From the NCBI RefSeq assembly GCF_900963305.1, contig NC_042513.1, forward strand, positions 2,666,001-2,730,000: a stretch of 64,000 bases of DNA, written 5' to 3'. A program made the position numbers and the translations under genes. A model generated the notes under the pieces. It was given only the letters and a program-made list of their open reading frames with translations. It was not told the DNA's origin and did not search any database. Within the stretch, counting starts at the first letter, position 1; each line of letters begins with the position of its first letter. This document shows, piece by piece, positions 36,910-62,885 of this stretch. The stretch is from Echeneis naucrates (Eukaryota > Chordata > Actinopteri > Carangiformes > Echeneidae).

Positions 36910-39900
36910 ATGGGTCAGAGAAAACGCAGCAGCATCTGGATGCACTTTTCTATCGACAGAGACGGTAAAGCAACGTGTAACATCTGCCAGAAAAGTATTT
37001 CATTCAAGTCCGGATCAACGAATAATTTGCATCGCCACTTAAAAACGCTGCACCCGATAGTGGAAGTAGCGGCGGGGGGGAAAGAGCCAGCTGAATCCGA
37101 CAACAATGAAAGTGTCGATGAAGTCTCTACTGAAGGTGAGTCACGCCGTGAGTGTTTCTTCTGTTTCTTCTGCAGCTACAAGCTCTGGTGTTTCTGCCTC
37201 CAGGTAATGTCAGACATCAGGCCACTATCACTCATTACAGCTACAGCAGCGTCCTCTGAAACCGCCATCTTTGCCCGACCAGGCACCGGGCTCTAGTCAA
37301 ACCCTCTCTGCTAGCACAAAACAAAACTGACACATCTCAGTCAGAATATATTACCATATCATTCTCCCAGGGGTGATTTGCCAGATAAATCGAGTTACTC
37401 TCAAGCTGGCCTCTTGCAAAATAGATAATTGTGAATATGAGCCAGTCTTTTGAACGGCTCGTAAAGAAGAACGGATCCTCAAGACCTGGCTCCATTCAAG
37501 GAGCCGTAAACCGATCTAAATTTACGGTTCATAGCGGGGAGAGAAAGGGGGATATGGAGCAAAAAACCAGAGCTAAGACTGAGATTAATTTGATAAATGT
37601 ATACAGATACGGTATTAATAGTCGCACATTAGTGACGTATTGTCTAGCATCGTGCTTGCTGTTAGCTAGTTAAGGAGACGAGGACTCGTGACTCATGAGT
37701 CAGCAAAACGACTCCCGACTTATAGACGATTCAGGACTCGCACATCACCAACTGAGACCTGCATTTAATGTCCGACAGGAGAAAACACGGAGCAGAGGAG
37801 ACACACTCGGTCACAAAGCTTTGGGGTCAGCAGGACTTATTTTGAATCACAGGGGCAGCTCGTATTGTGCGACGACGCCCTGGAGCCAAACAGCGACACG
37901 ACCAGGAAGAAAAGCGTGGTGTGGGGCTTTTTTAAGACCGTGGACTCACAGACTGTCAAGTGTCTGCTCTGCAGCGAGAACCTGTCCAAACGGGTCCAGG
38001 GCACCACCACGGCCATGCTGAGGCATCTGCGGGTCAAACACCCCAAAGAGGTCACCAAGGCATGCAAAGGACGGCAACCTAAAACTGGACCCACAAACGG
38101 GCACCAAGACGTGAGCATGGACAGTGCACAGTTCAGCTCTGGTACGGTTTCTGAAATCGGTAATTGCAGCTGCAACTATTAATCGAGTTGTTGATCGACA
38201 GTCTATCCGCATCTGTTGGAATAGTCTTTTTTGCCAGAAATTCAGGTCAAATGTTGTCTGCTTCCAGTGTCTTGTTTTTGTTTTGAATACGTAATAATAA
38301 ATTATAAACATCTTGGTTGGCGGTGAAAACAAGACACGTTAAAAATTCACCATGAGAAAGTTTCCACCAGTTTTACATTATGTACAAAACGAATAATTAA
38401 CCGAAAAAGGAAATGCTCCTAAAATGAATCAATAATCATAACTTTTGTTTGCTGTCCTATAATTTGTGGTTTACAAAAAAGTCCATCAACTATCTTTATA
38501 ATCAGATAGTCTTTTAAACAATTTCTATTCGAATCTCAGAGATTATGACTGGCCTCCCTCATTATATTCAGGCAACTGAGGGAGGAATCCATTCATTGAA
38601 AAAATATTTTTTAAAAGTTGGTAATGAAAACAAACCCCAGTTAAAACTGTAACCATGATTATTATATTGACTGAAAATATTACGGCATGTGTTAATGCTG
38701 TGCTGCATTGAGGTCATGTTTGACAAACAATTTCACTGACATTCTGGCACTCAAAACAGTTAATCAAAGTATATCAATCTTAGTCAGTTTCTAATCGAAA
38801 AAATAAAACTCCAGTATAGCATAATAAGACGAAAAGATCAAATTATTACAGTCATTTGTCAAACTGTATTTTGAGCGGATGGTCCAGGCAACCCAAGTTA
38901 TGTGATGGCATCTGATTAGAATCTGGGAAGTTGTTGCTAATAAGTCTTTTTCATTTTCATTGTATGTTTTACACATAATGAGATATTTTACAAAATTTAA
39001 ATATTCATGAATAATGAATCAGTAGTTGTAGTTCTAGCTGTTTATTTTAATTTTATTTTTCCTTTGTTTAGTTGAAGTGGTTCTGGAAGATGGAGACTCT
39101 GACATCCAAACTACCCCGATGGAATCTGATATCAATTCTGCCATTAATGAAATCCTGAAGTCAGCAGAGGGAGATCAAGAAAAACAAGCAAAAAATGGAG
39201 AGGCCAGTGACAGCCATCCAGTGAGACGCAACCGACACAAACGGAGCTTGATTTGGAAGCACTACGAGCGGTTGGAAAGCTTGAATGCTGCTCGTTGTAG
39301 TATTTGCATGAAGAAGTTACAGTGCTTTGAAGGTGGCAGCACCAGCAACTTGCGTCGGCATATGTCAAAGAGACACCCAGAGGTGTTTTCCAGGCTGGTG
39401 GCTGATGGGCTTAAACCACCTCCATACGATTTATCACAATGCTCAAAAGTTACCAGTGACTCACTGACCACAGCAGAAACTACTGGGCCCAAAGAGCCAG
39501 AACAGTTTGTAGGTAAGTTTCCATAGCCCTCTGCTGTTTAAATTATCTTTTTCAAAGGCATCTTTGCAAACCATGCTTTGTAATAATATTATCATGGCAA
39601 ATTCAATTTAAAAATGATCACTAATACTTCTGTCTAAACATATATAAAGATACTTTTAAGCTAAAGCACCATGGGGCAGCAGCATAAAATCCTCTAAATA
39701 CAGGTCATCTTGGGTTGATGTTAATACAAGAAAGTCAAAATGTGGTGCTGTTATTGGTGTTCGAACAGCACCTCTAGTTTTTAAGACAAAGGAAATGGGG
39801 TTGTTTTGAGACCAAAGGCGAGTCCAACCCAAAGTAGTGTGCCATTCCTAATAAAGCCATGTGAGTTTTTCATGTTGTGATTCTACTGCATCCAAGGTTG

Positions 39901-40304
39901 AAGTGAGATTAAACATGGCATCTCTTGTCCTCTTAATGCTTGTGTTGAAAGGCTCAAGACCACCAGAAGGAGAAAGGCGTGTGTTTAGGAGAGAACGGGA
40001 GCTGATTGAAGCTCTGAGGAGGACCCAAAAGGAGGAGGCTCGAGCTTTGGAGCATCAGCGTGAGCTGCTTGAGAAGCTGCGTGCAGCGGATGCCAGAGAA
40101 GAAACTGCAGAGAGGGAAAAAATTGAGTTACTGAGGAAACTACAGCAGGAGGAAGCAAAAGAATTAAATGGGCTTAAAGAGAGCCTGCAGAAAGAGAGGG
40201 AAGAACTAGAGCAGGAAAAGTTAGAGCTGCAGAAGAAATGGGAAGAGCTTCAACAGGAAAGAGAAGATCTTCTCTTGTATTCCAGAGGAGAGTTAACCTC
40301 CTGA
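36910..40304 (+). CDS. Three-BED-finger protein with C-terminal coiled coil
   Basis: I do not recognise this gene as a named one. Five exons, 36910-37135, 37176-37203, 37834-38141, 39072-39512 and 39952-40304, join in phase to 451 aa. Each of three exons carries one complete BED finger. Finger 1 (about residues 5-52) has W and CNICQ...HRHLKTLHP. Finger 2 (about 108-155) has VVWGFF, CLLC and LRHLRVKHP. Finger 3 (about 242-292) has IWKHY, CSIC and RRHMSKRHP. All keep the zinc ligands C-x2-C and H-x4-H. The last exon encodes a highly charged coiled coil (about 345-445) with leucines at heptad-like spacing. BED fingers bind DNA and derive from hAT transposases, but no RNase H-like core or hAT dimerisation domain is seen, so this looks like a domesticated nuclear DNA-binding protein. 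Weakest point: the exon 3 acceptor has a poor pyrimidine tract. Confidence 0.75.
37204..37833 (+). other. Intron between the microexon and BED finger 2
   Basis: The donor GTAATG is at 37204. Two in-phase acceptors lie side by side at CAGCAG (37828-37833), so one extra Ser codon may be included or skipped. Between about 37449 and 37506 short inverted CGGCTC/GAGCCG segments hint at a degraded element, without enough structure to name it. Confidence 0.5.
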
Positions 40305-42166
40305 TTAACCATGACTATGGGAGTCTTCTTAAAAAGCCTTTGGGATTACGTTCGCACATCTGCTGATGTATAAATTCCTCTTTTGGTCAAGCACGTTTTG
40401 AAAAGTAATTGAACAGTTGAGTTTCCATGGCAACTCATGTCTGTAAAGAGTAGAGTTTGGCTGTTTAGTTTTGAGTCATACGTTTTGCATAATTTCATGC
40501 TATGCGTTTGTTTATTTTGTCTTTCACAGTGTCTTTGTGTTTGCTTTCTAATAATATAATTTGTTCAGCTATCAGTCTCTTTTTACAAATACAAACATTT
40601 TCTATACAAGAACAATAATTTGACATACAACTTAAAACTGTGCTTGAAGTTTCCACACAATGCCTCTGCCTCTGTGTACAAACATTTACAAAGCCAAATT
40701 TATTCTTTTATAGTCTTTATTTGTCTTCACAACTGACTGTTGTCCAGTTTTAATTCAGATGGTTAGTTCTGTTTTTTTTTTTGGTTTTTTTTTTTTACAT
40801 GCACAAACCTGAGATTCTCATGCCTATTTATTTTATCAGTTTAAAAAGTTAGATTTTATAAACCAATGTAGAAGCAAAAAGTCATTTGGATCCTAATTTG
40901 AGGCATAAATTCATTAAGGTTGGCAGAGTCTGTGTCAAGAGTCAAGTTTTCAAGATAGCCAGTTCTCTCAGAGGTTTGATCATTTTGTAAATATCTAAAC
41001 AGTTTGTTTTTTTTTTTTTTTTTTCCTATCAAGCACTGGAGTTTGATTTGTTATGCCTATGTTATAACTACCTTTTGACCACGGAACTATGGTGAAATGT
41101 TTGACATTAGTTAAAATTATATTTTGTTTATTACAGTCCTTGCCATCCATGGCTAATACGTCAAGAAAATCAATTTGATTAATTGTATATTCCTGGCCTG
41201 ATGGTCCTTAATTAAAATGATCAATTGAAATCTTGCTGTCTGGCTTGTAGGCAATTCACTTGTGTATCATTTCACGGTTTTACAGTTTTCTTTCAATGAG
41301 CAACAAATACCAGGTAAGAAATTGAAACCATGTTGAATAGAGGCCAAATAATTTGGGCTGAATGTGGCATTATATTCCTCTAATTAAACCCTTTGTTGTC
41401 TAATGACAACAACAGAGACCCATGAGGGAAACATTCAGTGTGTCGTATCAAAGCAGTTTGTAGAATAGCATCTTGACAGATTTTTGATCTGATATGGCAT
41501 TTTACCATTTCATCATCTTGTAAAAGCATTATCGTATATGATGGTCTATTTTATTTTTCAGTTTATTTAGTTCATCCTAAATAGTACGGTTGGTGTAATA
41601 TGGCCCAACTATCACTACTTTGGGACTTTGGGATAGCCACTTTTTACATTATAATATTACACTACAGTATTACAGTATAATATAGATGTGGCGCCAATCT
41701 ATATTATAAAAAAACACCTTTGTCAAATTTTATTAAAACAACTTTTTTACTTACTAGTGCGCTGTCTTCAATTTCCCTATAATTAGACACATCTAATAAA
41801 TATTCATCCTCCTCTCCATCATCATCATTTAATCTTAATCTTTGATTTTTTTAAACATCTTGTGAATCTGTCCTTTCAGAACAAGACGCACAGCGCATGC
41901 GTAACAAAAATAAAAAATCCCCAAGTTAGACTTGTCAGGCATTACCTATGTGCTTTTACACCATGCCTCAAATTATTCAGTGTCTGTTAATGCCATTTAT
42001 GAAGGTTCATATTCATCTTTTTCAAATGTTTTTAGTTACACTGAGCCACATTTCTCTGAAAAGGAGGCCTATCTTCCCTCCAGTCTGCGTCGGCCCGTGA
42101 CGAAGCGCCACCTGACAGACTAAACGGAGGGCAAAACACTCACTGTCCAGTTTCCGGAGACGGAAG
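40305..42166. other. Spacer between the three-BED-finger gene and COG4
   Basis: The left part is expected to be 3' untranslated region, with T runs near 40771-40796 and 41008-41024. No further gene is seen. The last 150 bp form the COG4 promoter and leader, with ETS-like CCGGAA-type cores just before the ATG. Confidence 0.4.
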
Positions 42167-49938
<7,772 letters not shown>

Positions 49939-50483
49939 CTCATCAAGCAATGCACTGGTTATCAGTGACAGCTGTGCAATACCCACCTTGTGCTCCGCAC
50001 AATCCAGGTTAATACATGTTCCTGTAAATGGAAGTGAGCACGCTACAGGCAATTGGTTGGGGATTTCTTTTTTTGTGTTGGAAGTACCCAAATCTGCTGA
50101 TTTTGTTCTGCTGAGTTTTCAGACTCAACATTCTGCTTCACTCCTGTCTAATGCCAGCCTGTGTCAGGGGTGCTAAGCTTTTAGAATCCAGAGTTTGGTG
50201 CTCCCTGCTTGAGTTAATGGCAAAATCAGAATATTCTCTTAAATGAGTAATTAAAAGTCTAAGTCTGTAATTGTATCACTGTGGAAGTTGTTTAACCTGT
50301 AAGTGCCTCAGAAACGAGGACACACTGGGACTGAGTAGTGGAGCTTTGTGGCTGTCAGTGAAACAGAGCAGTAATGAACATCATACCCATTAAACTGACA
50401 GAAGCAGGTCAGACAGCTGATCCAGCCTAGTCATTCAATATATGAATAGCTCCTTGTCTGTGATGATGGAACACTTTTAACCT

Positions 50484-50489
50484 AATAAA
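50484..50489 (+). terminator. Candidate COG4 polyadenylation signal
   Basis: AATAAA about 545 bp past the COG4 stop. It is the first well-formed signal I noticed, which would place the mRNA end near 50.5 kb. Confidence 0.45.
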
Positions 50490-52333
50490 TTGAGAGCCAC
50501 TGTGCAATGCTCCTGATCCCTGCCATCCGCCACATTTCACAAAGTGCTGCCCTGTTGCCATGCAAGGCCTGTTCCCAAACTTTTATACATATTTATGACA
50601 CTAAATACGAAGCTGTGTTCACTAGGCAATGAAGCATTAAAATTGGTCCATTCTCATAATATTCAGCCTAATTTCCTTGTCTAACCTGAATTCTCTGGAG
50701 AAAAAGCAGGTCAATGTGTGTTCAAACCTGCTGAGAGGACAGAGTTGCGATTGTTGTCAGGCCTTTTACTTTCTCCAGTGGAATCAGACTCAGACCAAGA
50801 AGACAGGGATAGTTAGGAAAAGTGTGGCTTTAATGTAAACACAACATTCGATTGGCTCAGCACAAACATTCCACATGAGAGCAACCAATAAACTACTGAA
50901 TAGGATGGGGTGCTGCACAAAAACATTCACAGTAAAAAAAAATCTGGTATAATCATAATATATATATACAGTACGGTGCTTTTAAGGTGAAAATGGAGAT
51001 AGGATATGGGGGCTGATATGTGATAGGTAAGAGTATACAGGGATGGGAAGATGAATTTCTGGGTGCGCAGGTGAAAATGAAGAGCTGTTCTTTCTCTCTG
51101 TGTAATGAGAAATGACAGACGGGGATAATGGTTCCCTGTTTTCTGATCAGGGGAGAAGGGGGTAAAATAAAACCCTCAACTCCTCCAGACAGATGCTGCC
51201 TCGAATTATATTGTTCTCCTCGTGCAGTCTTCTATTTCTACACAGATTCACATCGAAGGGTAAAGCACCAGACAGAGAACAAGATGTCATAGGAGGGCTG
51301 CTTTCTACCCTCGGAACCATAGACAGGTATTTGTGTACCCCAGTTTTTCACGACAAGAAATAAATATGTGGCACAGGATTTTCAGGAGGTAGGAGGAGGC
51401 ATGTAGGGCATGAGGGTTAAATAATTAAATTATTTAATGATAGTAAAATGGTGGATCTCTTATTTAAATAATATTATTTGATAGTGTCAGCTATAATATC
51501 TGATCATAACCCCCTGTGGTCTGATCTGTTGTTCTCAGATGGTTGGCACAGATATGACTTTTTGAGTTATTACTGGCTCATAGGCATTTCCTCGGGGTAC
51601 AGGAGGCCAGTGGCAATGGGCGGCCACTCTGAACTGAAGAATCGTCTCTTTCATTATGTTTTAAAGCCAAAGAGAAAGCAGAGAGTAGAACAGGCCTGCA
51701 GGCTACTCAGTCATGTGTGGGGCTGAAGGAGAGGGGAGCTTTGTCCCTACTGAAAGTTAAAATAGCCTCCTTTAAAACCATGACCCTCAGCCACAAGTAC
51801 AGCACCTCCCCAACATCATAATCATTATCTCCACCTTCACACACACAGTAGCTCTTCAAACTGAGCACCAAAGGTTATATTCAGGACAGATATAAATGCC
51901 TCGGGACTTCCACATAAAAAAAATGTCACATAAAGAATGGGACAGTATTCTACGTTGTGCTTAAAAATGACACCGCACACTCCTCATGATGTATTTCTGG
52001 GCTGAATCTTTGCAAAACAAGGCTCAAGCTGAATAAACGTCTGGCGCTGCCATTTCTTTTTCTCTCCAATTGTTTCATTGTTTCAAACATTCATTAACAA
52101 AAAAAAAAAAAAAGAAACATTCAGTTCAAAAACACATTTTGATATGACAAAACAGGGGCTGTATAATGAAATCAAAATGAGAGGAAGGGAAGAAATCATG
52201 GCAATAATCCAGTGTGGTGTCTGACGGCAGCTCTTTGGGTCCAGTTGGACGTGTAGAATTACATATTTATGTGTTTCAGTATCATTAATAACACCTCATA
52301 CTCTCCATGACAACCTCTGTGCTTGGACAGGCC
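50490..52333 (-). other. Interval between COG4 and GNAO1, mostly GNAO1 3' untranslated region
   Basis: No coding exon seen on either strand. An ATTAAA on the minus strand at 50829-50834 could end a GNAO1 3' untranslated region of about 1.5 kb, leaving only about 300 bp between the two converging transcripts. An A run lies near 52098-52112. Confidence 0.4.
50829..50834 (-). terminator. Candidate GNAO1 polyadenylation signal
   Basis: ATTAAA on the minus strand, about 1.5 kb past the GNAO1 stop. Other signals nearer the stop cannot be excluded. Confidence 0.3.
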
Positions 52334-58100
<5,767 letters not shown>

Positions 58101-58995
58101 TCACGGCCTGTGAAAGATTACTCACATCGGAGCGGCTTCAGATGGGAGATGTCCTCCTCCCCGGAAGAGACACCGACCTGCGGCCGGGTGGGCTATAAGT
58201 AACTAACTCTGGAAAAAATATATTCGAGCAAAGAGCCAAATGTCTCTGAGCTCATATCAAATATCACATTTTATCATTTCTGACAACCAAAAAACACTGC
58301 GCCTGCAAACTACGATGGATTTTTATCTGAAGTGTATTTCTCTTTTACACAACATGTTTTTGCTTGCTACCCGTTTTATTATTTAACTCTACCTCAGTAC
58401 CCACACTTCTATTAGGCTGGATATTTATGTTATTCTACTTCATACGCCACTACAAGGAGATATGAAACTCCATTTTTGTTTGACAAATATATTTAGTAGT
58501 TTTCAATTAAAATTCTACATTATAACATCCTCATTTCACCTTTTGTCTATTTGGAGCCACCTACCATGTTTCTGAAGTGTCTGAGTTGATAGCACATCCA
58601 TTTCCTCTCTGTACATAGCTCATGTGGTTCCCTTGTAATATTTCTTCAAGGCATAAGTGGACAGTGGCTCAATAAAAATCACCAAAATCCTTAACCGGAT
58701 CTGTGTATCACAGCTTTATTATTTTTTCATCTTCCATTCCGATGCATCCCAAATTTATCTGCTGACCCAATCCTGGGAATCGCTGGACTAAACTACAGAG
58801 AGCAGTTTAAGCATCAGCTCATGCAGTTACAGTAGTAAAATGCTATTTACTAATGCTTCAGTATGTAATTCAAATTAGTGTTTAGACCATTTACTTAAGT
58901 TGAACTAAAACAGCCTTTGCTGCACTGTCTGGTGTAAATATTTTTGTTGCCATAAAAAAGACAAAACAAAAAAATATCAAAACAATTTTAATGTA

Positions 58996-59021
58996 CCCCC
59001 CCCCCCCCCAAAAAAAAAAAA
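58996..59021. repeat. Poly(C)-poly(A) junction
   Basis: Fourteen C followed by twelve A. A G14 run on the minus strand could fold into a quadruplex. Length may be uncertain in assembly. Confidence 0.85.
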
Positions 59022-59885
59022 GAGAAATGAATGATGGCACACAGCCACCACCTCAGCTCCTGCAGTGGTAGTTAAAGCCCTAGTTCCAGCTGACATAAAG
59101 TGAAACGTATGGGTTTACAAAACCTTCTGAAACTGTAGGTCTACACGCAGGCTTTAAATAAGACCATACAGGAGAAATAAGTGTGTATGATAAAAGCTTC
59201 TAATCCACACATCACATCTGTGTAGAGTAAAAAGGGGTTGGGCCTTTAACAGTAGACCTTGAATGAAACCAGCACAGTCCATCCATCAGTGAATTCCCTG
59301 TTTGACAACCAGGCTGAGATAAAACCTAACATACACACACACATACCTCCTCAAGTCTCCAGCTTTATACCTCCAAAAACATGGCACAGGCAGGCGCGCA
59401 TGCACACACACACAGCAGCACCATCAATAATCAGTAGTTAAATTATATGGGGGGGTGCATGCGTAAGTGAGTGACTGGGAGGGGTGGTAGGAAAGGAGGA
59501 TTAAAACAAAATTACACCTGAGGGAATTTAGACAAAATTATGTTTTCATTTTAATTACACTAATGCATCAAACAAACTGAAGACTTTTTTTAAACAACCA
59601 TTTAATTTGTAAGCACCCATTTTGTAAAAAAAAAAAAAAATACAATACCCTTCAGTTATTCACTTTTGTAACAAGACCCAAACAGTTCCATCTGTAAATT
59701 GACTTGTGAAGCAGAAACAAGAGGGACATGATTTAAAAAAAAAAAAAAAAAAAACAGTGAACAGTGCTTTAAACTGAGGACAGCATCTTTTCAACAGTGA
59801 TGACAAATCATTTCATCTTAATTAAAACTATAAATCAATAATACGAGTAATTAAAAAGCAGGTTTTGGTGTGTATTCACACAATC

Positions 59886-59930
59886 AACACACACACACAC
59901 ACACAAACAAACACAGCACACACACACACA
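59886..59930. repeat. (AC)n microsatellite
   Basis: Interrupted AC dinucleotide tract of about 45 bp. Confidence 0.9.
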
Positions 59931-60057
59931 GGAATTTAATGTGAGGATGACATACGTATAAAAGCAAGCAGGATAAAGTCAACCTCTCCTCATGTAGGGA
60001 GGACCTGTCCCCCTCAGTTTTCACGAATTGTACACGCAAAACGGAAGCACAGTTACA

Positions 60058-62048
60058 TTACTCTTGTGGCTGTATGTCCAGAATATTTTCAGCTAGGCTG
60101 GTGAGTTTGCAGTCCTCCAGTGCTTTGACCAGCCGGCTCAGCTTGGCCTCTCTCCCCTCCGCCTGGATGAAACGGCTGAGCAGCTGATAGGCTTGCTCAT
60201 ACAGCCCTTCTCTCTCATACTCGTAGGCCAGGTTGTCTATGGCCGGACCCTTCAGAGCCCGGCAGCTCTTCCCCAGGGCCCTCCCTACATGTTTCCACTG
60301 ACGGCCCACTCCGTTAGAAAAGCTCTGAACATCTGTCTGATTCAGCATTCGGTCCTCTGCCGGGCCAAGGGATAAAGAAAAAACACTACTGTTAACAGCT
60401 TTAATTGTGATTAAATAAATTTGGGTTTATAAGTAAACGGTAAACATTTCTGAGAAGGACACTAACGGATTTTAAACACTAGGCCTTTAACCGTATCACC
60501 TTTTTTCCCCCACTGACAAAACGTTAAAGCAGAATAGATTTTTTTTTTTTTTTCATTTGGTCACTTGGGGACATTGAAACCAATACAAGACTATTACTAT
60601 TCTCACACCATAAGGTACCTAATTCACACATCCTGCAGATAACTAATTGCTTCCCATAGACCGACCATCGGTTTATAAAAGTTTAGAGTCACCTGAAAAC
60701 AGCACTGAATTCATATGCAATCAAAAAATCTAATAAAGAGAAGTCAGTCAGTTAAATGTTGATAAAGGGAACTTTTCAAATAAAAAAGGCAGTTTTTTGA
60801 CTGCAGACCAACAAATCATTCACTTGAAACTAAATATTCATTATTAGGGACCAGATAATAAAACTTTATATCATGATGCTTTAGAGTAAGGCTGGCGGTG
60901 ACACTATATCTGTCATAATGTTCTAAAACATTTTTACAGCGTAAACAATTGCAATGGCATTACAGGTCAGCAGGAGGGTTTTCTATTAATCAGATATGAA
61001 TGTATCTTTCGACTAGTGAAGGATGCACCACACAAGGCTCATTAGTAAAAACAGTAATTATGACTTACCAAACACTTTATTCTGAAACTTGAAGCAATTG
61101 CTGGGAACAAGAGGCTCTTCCTGTGTGATGACAACGGACTGTGCGGCAGGACGAAGGGCCTGACACTGCAGCTGCTGTTCCAGATAATCGATCTCTTCAT
61201 CCCGCAGGCGCGCCGGCTGATGCAAAATTACAGAAGATCATATAATTGAATGAATGAGACACCACAGGATTTAAGTTTGTGTATTATTTCATGCTCTTCC
61301 CTCGTCTAGTCTTCTCTACTTGAGCTCTTTTCATATTTGTACTGGGAAGAAGTCTGTTTGCACCCATTTACTGTGAACATGGAAGATGTAATCCTAAACT
61401 ACATTAGAACCCTTTAATTATATTGTAACTAACTGTAATAATTATAAAAACAATGCCTGGCAGGTTAAAAGAGTTGAAGTGGATGAAAAGAAACAGGAAG
61501 AAGACCTGTGAAAGATGGATGTACTGTAGGCAAAGTTCCAGGTTGTCCAGATCATTATCCAGGGTGTTTGTGCTGGCCTTGAGCCGGGTCTCCACCATGA
61601 ATTCTTGGGGCAGAGCAAGAAGCCTGCAGGCATGTTGGGAGAAACACTGGCATACTGTCCCAGAGCTGTAGCTTTCAAGGAACTGCTGACAAGCTGCCAC
61701 ATCCACAAACTTCACCTCCACCCCCAGGAAGGGATCAGCATCATGGACCTTCAGTATGTCATAACCCCCAAGACCTCCAGCAGAATCTGACCATGGAAAA
61801 TACTCATTAATGAAAATAACAGGATTTTATGTCATTAATATACTTCTTTCCTTTGAAATAGCATTTTGATAGCTGTGAATAATATGCCAGTGTTTACCAG
61901 TAAGTGTCAGTTTGATGACTTTGAAAACAATGAACTTTCTCTGTTCGTCTTTGTAGAGAGAGATCAGATTCACACTGGAGCAGAGAGACTGCAAAAACAT
62001 CACTGCACACCCAGTCCATGGCCCACGATCCACAGTCTTGTCTGCCAT
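60058..62048 (-). CDS. tradd: TNF receptor type 1-associated death domain protein
   Basis: Four coding exons on the minus strand: 62048-61898, 61786-61506, 61216-61069 and 60356-60058. Phases close to 292 aa (human 312). Exons 1 and 2 encode the TRADD N-terminal TRAF2-binding domain ([20 protein letters not shown], then [20 protein letters not shown]). Exon 3 has [15 protein letters not shown], matching human RLRDEELAELEDAL, and a short linker. Exon 4 is the death domain: [18 protein letters not shown], then [18 protein letters not shown], almost identical to human. TRADD is the cytoplasmic adaptor that links TNFR1 to RIPK1, TRAF2 and FADD, and so to NF-kappaB or cell death. The human proline-rich linker is much shorter here. 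An acceptor-like TTGTCTTCAG just before the start ATG suggests an upstream non-coding exon, which I could not place. Confidence 0.96.
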
Positions 62049-62483
62049 TCTCTGAAGACAAATTGAAACACATGCAAGTTTTATTTCCATGTGGTGGACA
62101 GACAATAGTGAAGCATTGCGTGTGTAACGTGCAGACAAAATGCTTAGAGTGAGGAGTCGAAGCGGGAGAAGCATCAGTGAGTGAAGTTGTTGAAATATAT
62201 ACAATAACACAACTTATCACTTTTTAGTTTTTTTAATGTTCAATGTCACCAGCTGTGGGCCTATCTTTGGTTACTTGGCATTAATTTCTCCTGGATAAAG
62301 AGTTTGGTCAGCAAAAGGCTCATGGGACACTGTGACTTGTAAAGGTCAATAAATTACCCTCTTCTCTGCTTTCTGGAGGCAGTTTGATTATGTTCAAAGA
62401 TAAATGAGGATGATTCCCTTTCCCAATAAATGATTTTTTTAATTCACTATACGCATTTCCTGAATCTGTGTGAGTGGTGTGCC

Positions 62484-62485
<2 letters not shown>

Positions 62486-62518
<33 letters not shown>

Positions 62519-62535
62519 CATATACACACACACAG
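62486..62535. repeat. (TA)n-(CA)n microsatellite
   Basis: About 29 bp of TA followed by ACACAC-type sequence, directly before a dispersed repeat copy. Confidence 0.9.
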
Positions 62536-62539
62536 ACAC

Positions 62540-62885
62540 ACTAGCGCTGTTGCTCCACAATTGTTGTGGGTTGTGGGTTCGGTTCCCAGCCTGGGGCCTT
62601 TCTGTGTGGAGTTCACATGTTCTCCCAGTGCCTGTGTGGTTTTCCTCCAGGTACTCCAGTTTCCTCCCAACATCCAAAGACATCATGTTTGGGTTAATTG
62701 GTGGCTCTAAATTGTTCGTAGGCCTGAGTTTGAGTGAGAGCGGTTGTTGGTCTCTGTCTGTCTCTGGGCTGGTGACATATCCAGGCCCAGACCCGGCCCT
62801 CGACCAATGTAAGCTGGCATTGGCTCCAGCAGCCCCTGTTACCCAAAACAGATGAGCGGTAGAAGATGCTTAAATGAATGTATCA
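62540..62885 (+). repeat. Dispersed teleost repeat, copy 3 (best preserved)
   Basis: Contains GGGTTCGGTTCCCAGCCTGG, GGCCTTTCTGTGTGGAGTTC, a part reading CATCCAAAGACATCATG, and a tail with AAATGAATG units. The order and tail match the minus-strand copy at 55.1 kb. The GAATG-like tail suggests a non-LTR (LINE/SINE-type) element. I cannot name the family with certainty. Confidence 0.65.

Larger units (their letters stand above)
58101..60057. other. Spacer between GNAO1 and TRADD
   Basis: No gene seen. It contains a C14/A12 run (58996-59021), A runs at about 59627-59640 and 59736-59754, and a CA-rich microsatellite at 59886-59930. An ATTAAA on the minus strand at 59935-59940, about 120 bp past the TRADD stop, is a candidate polyadenylation signal. 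Confidence 0.45.

Noticed and set aside
37431-37673. 80-codon ORF and GAGCCG/CGGCTC inverted segments between BED exons
   Set aside because: Reminds me of fish MITE ends, but no terminal repeats or target duplication could be shown; the ORF has no BED or other motif.
36910-40304. Reading the BED exons as a hAT transposon remnant
   Set aside because: All three fingers are intact, the exons have proper splice sites and phases, and no transposase core follows.
62560-62600. tRNA-like B-box (GGTTCGGTTCCC)
   Set aside because: It belongs to the dispersed repeat and no cloverleaf can be folded around it by eye.
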